Below, in pieces: positions 37,809 through 46,500 of a DNA stretch of 64,000 bases. The stretch lies in the IMG/VR virus record IMGVR_UViG_3300036772_000557, positions 1-64,000 of that record; one strand, 5' to 3'. The position numbers and the translations under genes were made by a program. Source of the DNA: a virus. The stretch's first letter is position 1; every line of letters starts with the position of its first letter. The notes beneath the pieces are model-generated. The model was not told the DNA's origin and made no database searches. It worked only from the letters and a program-made list of their open reading frames with translations.

Positions 37809-39347
37809 GTCGATCGCGTCAATCACTACAAGCAAATCGGTACCGCCTCCGCTATCGCCGACGAACCCGGTGTAAGGGTTGGAATAAACCCAAACCGCGG
37901 TGCCATCCATGGTGGTGGCGCCTATGCCAGACGTGTTCCAGGCCGGCTCTGTCAGGCCTGTCACCCCAGTGGTGAAAAGGCCGAACACAGATGAGCGCGC
38001 GCTGTCTGTTATCACCGTCCCCCGGTTGACGAAGTGGCTTCCCCCAATCGTAGGCTCGGTCCAGCTCGGCGGTCTGGTATAAAACGGCGCGACATAAAAG
38101 CTCGTGCCGACATATTCCCAGGTAACTGTATGATCGACGGTCGATGCGCCGACTGCGCTCGTGTCCCAGATGGGTTCCACGGAGCCCGTATTACCTGTCT
38201 TGGTACAAGCAAAGATATGTAAGCGGCTGGCGTCGGTGACAAAGATGGACGTGCTCAAGATTCCTTGCCCCCCGCCGTAGACCCGCCAGAGCGGCGGATT
38301 GTTCGAGGGAAAATCTAGCGGCGGCCCGGTGTTCCCAGCTGCCGCAATGTCGCCGGCCGAATTGAGGTCGATCGTGAAGATCATGTATTGATTGAGATTG
38401 AAGAAGAGACCTCCCAGCGCAGGGAATAACCCTGAAAATACGGGGTTAGGATAGAGTTGCACGGCATCGGCGCCGAGCGGCTTATAGGCGCGATCGGGTG
38501 TCACATAACAAATGAATACGGTGCTTTGGTCGCCCTGCGTGGCCACAGGAAAGGATGGAAGCGAGCTGCCGGCAGTAGATATTTGAGATGCCGGCAGCCC
38601 TGGATCGGCGTCAAAGTCACCGGCGTTTTGCAGCGACCATACGGTGACGTGCGGGACGAATGCGGAGCTGCTGAATACGGCGGTGACCTGCAGCGTCGTG
38701 CCGGCGGCGAGGCCGCTGCAATCGGCCCACCAAGTCTCGAAATTAATTCCCTGATTGCCGCCGAGATCAGTCGAAAACAGTGACGCGGTGTAGGCGCTGC
38801 GCTGGTGCCACGTCAGCCCTTGCGTGTCCGACACACCTGTCACTGTCGGTGCCGTGGATCCAGCGGGAGGCAAGCCTTCGGTGTAGATAAAACACAGGAG
38901 CCGGGTAGGAGTTTTGAAATTGCCGATCCCGAAATCCACTGTATTTAGGCGGATGGTCAAGGTCGCCGTGGTCAGCGATGATGCGATCGGGCCAGGTGGA
39001 GGATCCGTCGATGCGTCCTGACCTGCATCAACCCTGTCCCACCATTTGATCCGGTAGGATTTTTGGAGCGGATTGGTGCACAGGCACACGACCACCCAAT
39101 CGTTATTAGCCCCATCGGCTAATAGGTGAGCGCTCCCACCGGAGTCCCGCATGCCAAGGCTGGGTAGGCCACCGATGGTTCCGCTATTGGGAAAGATGGT
39201 ATGGAAGTCGCCGTTGTTCTCTGTGGTCTTGACGACGAGTTCGTAGCCATTGCACGTATTCGCCGCTGGTATAACGGTTGTTTTACGCCCTAAATCGGTC
39301 GACCGCCACACTACCGCTGTTTCGGGCTTGGTGAGCCTTACTGTCAT
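37800..39347 (-). CDS. Putative fibre protein (515 aa)
   Basis: N-terminus MTVRLTKPETAVVWRSTDLG is paralogous to the whole 96-residue protein encoded upstream (39344-39634). The remainder is a series of beta domains with aromatic, low-charge composition (WHQRSAYTASLFSTDLGGNQ). Ends with two copies of a W-N-T-S-G-I/V-G-A-T/S-T motif, as in distal fibre or receptor-binding proteins. Confidence 0.55.
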   Translation of the reverse strand: MTVRLTKPETAVVWRSTDLGRKTTVIPAANTCNGYELVVKTTENNGDFHTIFPNSGTIGGLPSLGMRDSGGSAHLLADGANNDWVVVCLCTNPLQKSYRIKWWDRVDAGQDASTDPPPGPIASSLTTATLTIRLNTVDFGIGNFKTPTRLLCFIYTEGLPPAGSTAPTVTGVSDTQGLTWHQRSAYTASLFSTDLGGNQGINFETWWADCSGLAAGTTLQVTAVFSSSAFVPHVTVWSLQNAGDFDADPGLPASQISTAGSSLPSFPVATQGDQSTVFICYVTPDRAYKPLGADAVQLYPNPVFSGLFPALGGLFFNLNQYMIFTIDLNSAGDIAAAGNTGPPLDFPSNNPPLWRVYGGGQGILSTSIFVTDASRLHIFACTKTGNTGSVEPIWDTSAVGASTVDHTVTWEYVGTSFYVAPFYTRPPSWTEPTIGGSHFVNRGTVITDSARSSVFGLFTTGVTGLTEPAWNTSGIGATTMDGTAVWVYSNPYTGFVGDSGGGTDLLVVIDAIDRI

Positions 39348-39634
39348 ACCCTGGTGTTTCCGCAGAGACAGACCACGATCCAGTCGGTGTGCGCGGCGTC
39401 GCTTAACAGGCTGAGGCTACCGCCTCGGTCGATAAAGCTGTAGGACGAGACACCTTCGATCGTCCCAGACGTCGGGGTCACCGTGTGTGTGTCTCCGTTA
39501 TTTCGCGGGGTGATGACGTCGAGGGCGTAGCCTTTGTTAGCCGAGGAGGAACCGGGGATCGACGTGCTTTTGGCGCCGGCGGCGGCCGACCTCCAGACCA
39601 CGGCGGTTTTTACCTTCGATAGAGCTACCGTCAT
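39344..39634 (-). CDS. Paralogue of the fibre N-terminal domain (96 aa)
   Basis: MTVALSKVKTAVVWRSAAAG through DWIVVCLCGN matches the first 100 residues of the 515-residue protein (including DWVVVCLC). It could be a free adaptor copy or a remnant of a fibre gene. Coupled by four-base overlaps on both sides. Confidence 0.55.
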   Translation of the reverse strand: MTVALSKVKTAVVWRSAAAGAKSTSIPGSSSANKGYALDVITPRNNGDTHTVTPTSGTIEGVSSYSFIDRGGSLSLLSDAAHTDWIVVCLCGNTRV

Positions 39635-40164
39635 ACGGATGTGCCGGAATTGACGTCCTGCATATCCCAGGTGTCGTCATCAGTGCCGCTGCCGCTGCCC
39701 GAGGTGATTGTCGCTGGGCACCATTCGCCGGTCGCCGCGTCGTAAGCCAGGACCTGCCCGTTGGTCGGCGCCGTATTACACAGCGCCAGCCCCTGTACGA
39801 GGGCATGCACGAGAACGCGAGTGCGGCCGCTCCAGTTGATCGGGTTGTTGCCGTTGCTGGATCCGAGAATGATCATCCGGCTGAGAGTGCCGGCGGCAGC
39901 ATTGAAGGAGCCGATGACGTATTCGGTATTAGAGCTGTGGTCAGATGCCCGATAGACTACGGTCGCGCCGTCGCCATAAGAAGCGCTGAACGTCTTCCAG
40001 CTGCCAACCGCGCCCGCCAGCATGTAAGGCCCGGTCCCTGTGGAGTAGCTGTATTCGTAGACGACAGCGGAGTCGGCGAGCGGCGGGATCTTGGCGCCCG
40101 GAACCGGCGTGGTCGCCGCCGGCGCAATCGCAGCACTGCCGACGGGAGGATCGAGAACAGCCAT
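39631..40164 (-). CDS. Tail fibre-associated protein (177 aa)
   Basis: The segment YSTGTGPYMLAGAVGSWKTF through NNPINWSGRTRVLVHAL is paralogous to the N-terminal domain of the gene at 42616-43548, a module often found at the N-terminus of phage tail fibres. The C-terminus is short and polar. Confidence 0.55.
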   Translation of the reverse strand: MAVLDPPVGSAAIAPAATTPVPGAKIPPLADSAVVYEYSYSTGTGPYMLAGAVGSWKTFSASYGDGATVVYRASDHSSNTEYVIGSFNAAAGTLSRMIILGSSNGNNPINWSGRTRVLVHALVQGLALCNTAPTNGQVLAYDAATGEWCPATITSGSGSGTDDDTWDMQDVNSGTSV

Positions 40165-40166
40165 GG

Positions 40167-40640
40167 TTACTGACTGACGTCCAGAAGCATCAGGGAACCC
40201 GGGACGCCGCCAGCGCCCGCGACGCCATCGATCACTGCATACGAATTGAGCTTGGAAGCAAACTCGCCTTGCGATAGCACGGCATAGCCGTTCAGTTTTG
40301 ATGCTTTCTCGTCACCACCCAGCACGGCATAACTATTGATCTTAGAAGCATTTTCGGCTCCGATAGGCTGCATCACGGCATATCCGTTTAGCTTGGAAAG
40401 GTACTCTCCCTGCCCCAGCACAGCGTAGCCATTAATCTTCGAGGCACGCTCATCAATCGCGTTCAGAACGGCGGACCCCATGATCTTCGACGCGCGCTCA
40501 TCAATCGGCTGCAGGACCGCATAGCTAGTGATCTTCGATGCGCACTCTGCTGCGCTACAGACGGCTTCTGCCGGATTGCTGTGTATGATGGCGGCGAGCA
40601 AGGGCCCGGCCAGCAGTGCGCGACGCAGCCACACTGACAT
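40167..40640 (-). CDS. Secreted repeat protein, seven ASKINGYAV repeats (157 aa)
   Basis: Signal peptide MSVWLRRALLAGPLLAAIIH ending AEA, followed by seven repeats of (A/L)SK(I/L)(N/T/M)(G/S)(Y/S)AV(L/M/I) with spacers that mostly end in E, at about 15-18-residue intervals (for example ASKINGYAVL, SKLNGYAVM, ASKLNSYAV). No cysteines in the repeats. A short regular beta repeat or a repeated substrate peptide is likely. Not recognised as any known family. Confidence 0.6.
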   Translation of the reverse strand: MSVWLRRALLAGPLLAAIIHSNPAEAVCSAAECASKITSYAVLQPIDERASKIMGSAVLNAIDERASKINGYAVLGQGEYLSKLNGYAVMQPIGAENASKINSYAVLGGDEKASKLNGYAVLSQGEFASKLNSYAVIDGVAGAGGVPGSLMLLDVSQ

Positions 40641-40655
40641 ATCTTGTGCTCGTGG

Positions 40656-41762
40656 TTACGGCGTGCTCTCGATGCCGAGATTAAAGCCGCTCGCGACATC
40701 CGTGATCGCCCACGCAGCCGAGGTGTGCGGGTTTGTCGCCCAGATCTGATTAGAGAAATTGGCGAAGGCTCCGACCGTCGGCGTGACCGTACCGGTCACA
40801 TGATCGGATCCATCCTTGGTTCTTACCAGCCATTCGAAGGTTTGCGGCCCGGTCGTGCTCGTCTCGACCCGGGCCTCCTGTACGATCGCCAGCAAATTCC
40901 ATGTTCCGGTCGGCGTGCTTGTGGGCGTCGTCCATTCGCTTAGCTGGCTCGACGAGGTGCTGCTGACGAAATTCGAATCAGTGATCGCCGTCGGATTGAC
41001 GTTGCCGACGGTGTTCGGGGTCCAAGATTGTGTGTTCCCCGCTGCCTGCGGTGACAGGGTCCACAGCGCCATGCCGCGCGTATCGCTGTCGGCGACGATG
41101 ACCTCTGACCATTGTGTGGCTGTCACCGTGCTGCCTTGGTTATTAAGGCTAGCTAACTCGACTTGATTGAGTTGGGTCGCCGCATCGGTACAGATGCTAG
41201 CGCCAGTGAAGGTTATGACCTGCGTGCCCGCGAGATACAGGTTCACCTGATCGCCGGCCGTGCACCCGTACACGATCTGCAGATCGATCGATGTGGTTGC
41301 CGTCGTAAGGTTGCCCGACGCGGTCGCCAGATCGGTGATGGTCCCGGCGGCGTTCCTCTTCGATACCTTCAGCTGTCCATTCGTACCCGTCTGCCGAACA
41401 ACGATACGAGAAACCCCATCCGGGCTCCGGAAAAGGATGCCCTGCTCGTTGGCCGTCGTGGTGATACCGCCGTTGTTTTCGTTCACCTCTGCGTGAAACC
41501 ACAGCGACGAGTTCGAAGTGAATGTCGGGGCCTGCATCCGGTTCGCCGGCGGGTCGGCGACCGTGGTGCTATTCTGTGTGGCGATGGAAGCCCTGGCGTA
41601 CGAGCTCCGAAACTCGGAGGAAGTCCGCACGCCAATGGCCGCACCTACGGCAGTAAAGCTGGTGTCCTCTCCTCCCGCGAAATATACGGTGACCGCGTTT
41701 GCGGCCGCTATCGGCAGCGTAAGAGCAGCTACTAGAATAAGGGCCTTCAACCCGCGCAGCAT
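40656..41762 (-). CDS. Secreted-type beta protein (368 aa)
   Basis: Signal peptide MLRGLKALILVAALTLPIAA ending ANA; AGGAG eight bases upstream of the ATG at 41762. The body is a jelly-roll-like, lectin/laminin-G-like composition (SSLWFHAEVNENNGGITTTA, VYGCTAGDQVNLYLAGTQVI). Could bind glycans. The gene sits among fibre genes although it carries an export signal. Confidence 0.5.
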   Translation of the reverse strand: MLRGLKALILVAALTLPIAAANAVTVYFAGGEDTSFTAVGAAIGVRTSSEFRSSYARASIATQNSTTVADPPANRMQAPTFTSNSSLWFHAEVNENNGGITTTANEQGILFRSPDGVSRIVVRQTGTNGQLKVSKRNAAGTITDLATASGNLTTATTSIDLQIVYGCTAGDQVNLYLAGTQVITFTGASICTDAATQLNQVELASLNNQGSTVTATQWSEVIVADSDTRGMALWTLSPQAAGNTQSWTPNTVGNVNPTAITDSNFVSSTSSSQLSEWTTPTSTPTGTWNLLAIVQEARVETSTTGPQTFEWLVRTKDGSDHVTGTVTPTVGAFANFSNQIWATNPHTSAAWAITDVASGFNLGIESTP

Positions 41763-41773
41763 TAGCAAGGCTC

Positions 41774-42616
41774 CTAATATTGATCGTAGAAAACGCCGAA
41801 ATCCAGCGGGCCGGTCGAACTCGTATTCACGCAAAGCTGGTTGCTCGCGCCGGTGTTGAGGCCGCGGTAGAAGGCATTCGAGGCCTTGGCGGTCATGTTT
41901 GCCGTGGCTTGATGGAGGATGCCGATCTGCGTCAGCCCTCCGCACGTTCCCGACGTGCCTTTCTCAAGGAAGAAGTTTACGGCCCCGCCCGCCGAGAACT
42001 CGAAATCGCAGACGAAAATATTCGTCGATCCAGATGCGGCCAGCACTTGGGTGTCCGTCGCGCTGGTGATATGCACGAATTTGTAAGACCCGCACACATG
42101 AGCCTGTGCGTCGGCGTTGCCCGTGCTGAAATAAGAACGAGTGTTGAGCTTCGAACTCGACACAGCTCCTGCGAGAATATCGCCGCCTACGGTATAGGCG
42201 ATGGTCGATCCGGAACCGGCCTCGCCGTGAACAGTCAGGGTGCCGGCGCTATAGGCGGTCAGGTTGAGCCGCACCTTTTGCAGGCCGCCGGCGGCGATGA
42301 GCCATTGGCCGGCGGTCGCGCTCAAGGTGCTGTTGACAAAGGCGAGTGGCGGGGTCGCCGTGGGATCCGCGTATGAAACGGTGAACCAATGCGTCCCGTC
42401 AGAGGTGCCCTGAAAATTATAGGTGAGCCCGCTCGCGCCGCTGCTCGACAGGTTGAAGCTGACCGTGCCGGCCCCATTCGTCAGAAGGGCGCATGTGCCG
42501 GTGCCGGTCAGGGTGCAGTCTACCGTCGCATCGTTGTTTAACGTCGGGAGATTGGTCGCGAGCGCCGCTGACGCGCTCAGTAGAAGCATCAGCGCGCCGA
42601 AGATCAGATTGCGCAT
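41774..42616 (-). CDS. Secreted-type beta protein (280 aa)
   Basis: Signal peptide MRNLIFGALMLLLSASAALA, then a low-charge beta protein with paired cysteines (CTLTGTGTCALL, VCDFEFSAGG, GTCGGL). Start overlaps the upstream stop by one base. Third signal-peptide protein in a row; function unknown. Confidence 0.5.
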   Translation of the reverse strand: MRNLIFGALMLLLSASAALATNLPTLNNDATVDCTLTGTGTCALLTNGAGTVSFNLSSSGASGLTYNFQGTSDGTHWFTVSYADPTATPPLAFVNSTLSATAGQWLIAAGGLQKVRLNLTAYSAGTLTVHGEAGSGSTIAYTVGGDILAGAVSSSKLNTRSYFSTGNADAQAHVCGSYKFVHITSATDTQVLAASGSTNIFVCDFEFSAGGAVNFFLEKGTSGTCGGLTQIGILHQATANMTAKASNAFYRGLNTGASNQLCVNTSSTGPLDFGVFYDQY

Positions 42617-43548
42617 CAACGGACTATCCACGTGTTGAGCGCGGCAATCGCGCGCAATGACAAATTGCCGTAGGGCGAAGCGAGCCCTATTGTGGCCTGG
42701 GAGCCAAGGCCGGCGGCAGTGATCGTCCCGGTGCCGCCTGGCGTAATCGTTATCGGGTGAGCGCCTGAGTCGCCGAAATAGTCAAAAATGTCGAGATCAT
42801 AGCCGTCATAGGCGGTCGGGTCGGGAATGCCCTGGCTCTTAGCGGCGCCCGAGCTGCTCTCCCAGGTGATCTGGGTGCGAGGCGCCGACAGGGCCGAGAG
42901 AGTGTCGCTCGATCCGCTGCTCACGCGGTGGATGGTTATTCCTGCGTTGACATCAATGCGATCAATCTGCCGCCATACCGAAAGGTCCGACGCGTAGGTC
43001 GCGGAAGACCCTGGACTGTGCGAATATGCCGTCGAGACGCCGAAGTTCTCGATCTGATCGCCGGTGTGGGGCGTAGCGTTGCACGCCGCCGTCCCGGAAT
43101 TCTTCAGCTTAACACAATAGCCTTGCGGCACGGTCGATAGCGCGGGCAGCGTAAAGGTGCCGGTCGAGGCGCCAGTGAAGACGAACGATGTACCCCAATC
43201 CTGCAGCAGGACGGATTTTGAGCCGGTGAACGTCGCGACATAGGCGCTGCCCGAAATATCCCAAGCAAAAATTTGCTTGGTCATGCCGGTCCAGTTGACG
43301 GCGCTGTTGGCGTTCGAGCTCAACAGAATGGTCGCCCGCGCGATCGTGTTGGGCGTGCCGAGGGTCAGCGTGCCTACACCGATCTCGAAGCCGAATTGAT
43401 TGTCGGTGGCGCAATAGGGGACGACCGCTCCATTGCCGTAGACCGCATTAAAGGCGCGGAATGGCCCGGTCGGCGCGTCGAGCGTATAGGCCCCCGTCCC
43501 AACCGTCGTCGTCGTCTGGAGGACGCGGTCGGGGACGAGTATGCTCAA
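42616..43548 (-). CDS. Tail fibre protein (310 aa)
   Basis: N-terminal module (VGTGAYTLDAPTGPFRAFNA, then NTIARATILLSSNANSAVNW) like that of 39631-40164, followed by a carbohydrate-binding-like beta region. TTG start just after the tape measure stop, with AGGG upstream. Likely attached to the tail tip. Confidence 0.6.
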   Translation of the reverse strand: MSILVPDRVLQTTTTVGTGAYTLDAPTGPFRAFNAVYGNGAVVPYCATDNQFGFEIGVGTLTLGTPNTIARATILLSSNANSAVNWTGMTKQIFAWDISGSAYVATFTGSKSVLLQDWGTSFVFTGASTGTFTLPALSTVPQGYCVKLKNSGTAACNATPHTGDQIENFGVSTAYSHSPGSSATYASDLSVWRQIDRIDVNAGITIHRVSSGSSDTLSALSAPRTQITWESSSGAAKSQGIPDPTAYDGYDLDIFDYFGDSGAHPITITPGGTGTITAAGLGSQATIGLASPYGNLSLRAIAALNTWIVR

Positions 43549-43552
43549 TTGC

Positions 43553-46500
43553 TTACCCTACGGCGCGGCGCGGAACCGGCGCGGCGATGGTTGTCCCGAC
43601 GGTGCGGCGGATCTCAGCAAGGTGCGTATTGCCGGCGCGCGCGTCCTGCGCGGCCTGGACCTGACCGCCTTGGAGTTGCTTCCGGCCAGCCTGCAGCTCG
43701 GTGATGATCGCGGTCAGCTTCGCGATCGTCTCGGCCGAGGTCGCATCGGGTGCTCCGCCGCCCGCTTGACCGCCGGCCCACGAATAGGTCGGCGACCGCC
43801 AATCTGTGGTGCCGAGGGCGAAGGCCCGCCCCTCGGGCGGGGTGAGCGGGAACGGGATTATCGTTGCGCCGCCCGGCTGGTCGAGGATCTGCGGCCCGTG
43901 GACCCCGACCTGCGACCAGGAATTATCGTTCGCGGCGCGGTACCATTCCGGGCCCTGCTCGCCGACGAGGATCGCGCCAGGTGGCGTGCTCCCTGTGCCT
44001 TCGGCAAAGGCCGGCAGCCCTTTTATGAGCGTGTTGTAGGCAGTCTGGTTGTTGGGTATTTGGCTGAGCGAGGTGGCCTGCGCGTTGGCGATGGCACGGG
44101 CTCGCTGGATGATCGTGGCGTATTGCGGCTCAGAGGTCGGGTTCAAGAGGCCGGAGTTGATCGCCTGGTTGATGAGCGCCCACTCCTGGAGCGTCGGCGT
44201 GCCGTTGAGCGCATCTGAGAGGGCCTGGGAGAGCAGCTGGCTCGGGTTCGCCGCCCGCCCCGCTGCCCACTGCTGGGCCTGCTCGATGACGAGCGCATAG
44301 CCCGGCTGCGAGGTCGGCGAGAGGATGCCGGCCTGCACGGCTTGGTTGATGACGGTCCAGTCCGCATCGCTCGCGGCGCCGGCGACGGCGTCGGCCAGCG
44401 CGCTGCTGAGCGTCGAGGCGCTCGGGTAGAGCGGGAAATTGGGCTGGACTGCGGTGATGCCGGACCCGGTGAAACTCTGACCGGTGACCGGGTTTGTCGT
44501 CAGGCTGCTCGACGAAGACGCTCCCGATGTCGCCGTTGTCGCCAATGTCGCCGACGACGCGGCGGCCGCGGGCGCTGTATAGGGCGTGACCGTGGCTCCG
44601 GCGTTCTGCCACCAAGCCACATCGGCGGGGGTGAGATCGCCGACGTAATCGGGCGCGGTCGGGTTGCTCGCCGAGCTCTGGGTGATGCTGTAGAGCGCGG
44701 CGCCCGCGCGCGGCGTCGGGAGCGCTCCCGTGGAGGGCGTCACCGTGGCGCCAGCGTTCTGCCACCAGGCGAGGTTTTGCGGTGTCAGGTCACCGACGTA
44801 GGACGGGCCGGAAGGTTGTGAGATCGAATAGAGCTGGGTCCCGGCCGGGGTCGCCAGCCCGGTGCCGTTGGATGTTGTGGCCGAGCCGGTCCCGGCAGTC
44901 GCGGCTGGGGCAGCGGCCGCGCCGACGGTACCGGTGCCTCCAGTCGTCCCGCCAGCTGACCCCGCGGCCGCGCCGGTAAGCGCGCTCGTCAGGTTTTGCA
45001 GCGCGGAAGTGTTCGCCCGAAGATCGCTCGTGGTGCCCGTCGCGGTCGCGCTCGCAGCGGTTCCGTTGGCGAGCGCGCTCGCTTGGCCCGTCGGATAGCC
45101 GCTCGCGGATACCAGGAACGGTGAGATCGAGGCGAGCACCTGCTCGCGCACCGAGGCGGTTTGCGGGCCGTTGCCATAAGCCTGCTGGGAGGCTTGCACG
45201 GCCGCCTGGCCGGCCGATGAGAGTTCGTTGATGAAGCTCGTGTTGCCGCCCTGGACGAGCGCGAGCACCGTGTTGAACTGCTCGAGCGCGGCGGTCACCT
45301 GATTGGCCGCGGTCAGACCGGACAGCGAACCGCCGGTGATCTCGTTCTTCAGGCTGGTGAGCTGCTGCGTCGCCTGGTACCAGATTTGCGCGATAGCGTC
45401 GGCATTCTCCTGTTGGACGCGCACGAGATTGGCGCCCGTCGCCTCGGCTATCTGCACACGCTGAATGCCGGCGGCCTGCTCCTTTTGGATGGCGAGCTGC
45501 AGCGGGGCGGTGACCGCTTCCTCGAGCTGGCCGACCCAATCCGGCAGCGGGCCGAGCGGAATCTGAGTGCCGGTCGCTTGCGCTGTCGCTTGCGCCACCT
45601 CGGCCGCGCCGAGCTGCTGGGCCTCGGCGACATTTTGGCCAGCGGCAGGCGCGGCTTGGATCTGTTCAAAGGCGAGCGCCTGGGCCTTCTGCACGGCGAG
45701 CACGCCCGCCTCGGTGATGGCCTCGGTCGCCTGCGAGAGGGCATCGGGAAGGGCGTTGCCGCTCGAGATGAGCGCGTTGATCATGGTCGTAAGCTCGGGG
45801 GCGACCGTGCCGAGCGCGGCGAGGAGTGCCTGCAGCTGGTCGGTACCGAGTCCGGCGATCGCCGGACCGGCTTGCAGCGCGGCGATCCCTTCCGGGCTGC
45901 CGTGCGCGACAAGCGCCTGCAGCGCCGCGGGATTGCTGATTTGCTGCACGATGGCTTGCACGATCGAGGCCGTGTTGAGCGCGGCGACAGCGCTCGCGTT
46001 CTGCCCGGTGGCCCGTTGCACCTCGTTGCGACCCTGAGCTTGCGCGGCCTGCTGTTGGATCGCGAGGGCGATCGGGTTGACGATCCCCTCGAGCGCCTGG
46101 GTGATGGTGTCAGGCAGTTCGGTGCCTGTGATGATGAATTGCTGCGCGAGCGCGGCCAGGTCGGGCGCAACGTTGGCCGAGGCACCGATGAGCGCGGTCA
46201 GTTGCTGCCCGCTGAGGCCCGCCAGGGTTGGCGCGGCCTGCAGCGTCTCCTGTGCCTTCAGGTTGTTCGGGTAGACGAGCGCGTTGAGCGCGGTCGGATT
46301 GCTGAGGTTGCTCAGCACCGCCTGGATCATGTTTGCGGAGTTGAGTTCCTCGACCTTGACGAGGTCCTGGCCGGTCTGCTGCGCGACCGCGATCCTCTCC
46401 TGCCCCGCCGCCTTTTCCTTCTCGATGGCCAGCTGGAGCGGGTCGGTCAGAGCCTGAATGGCTTGCGTCAGGATATCCGGCAGGGCGTTGCCGCTGTCGA

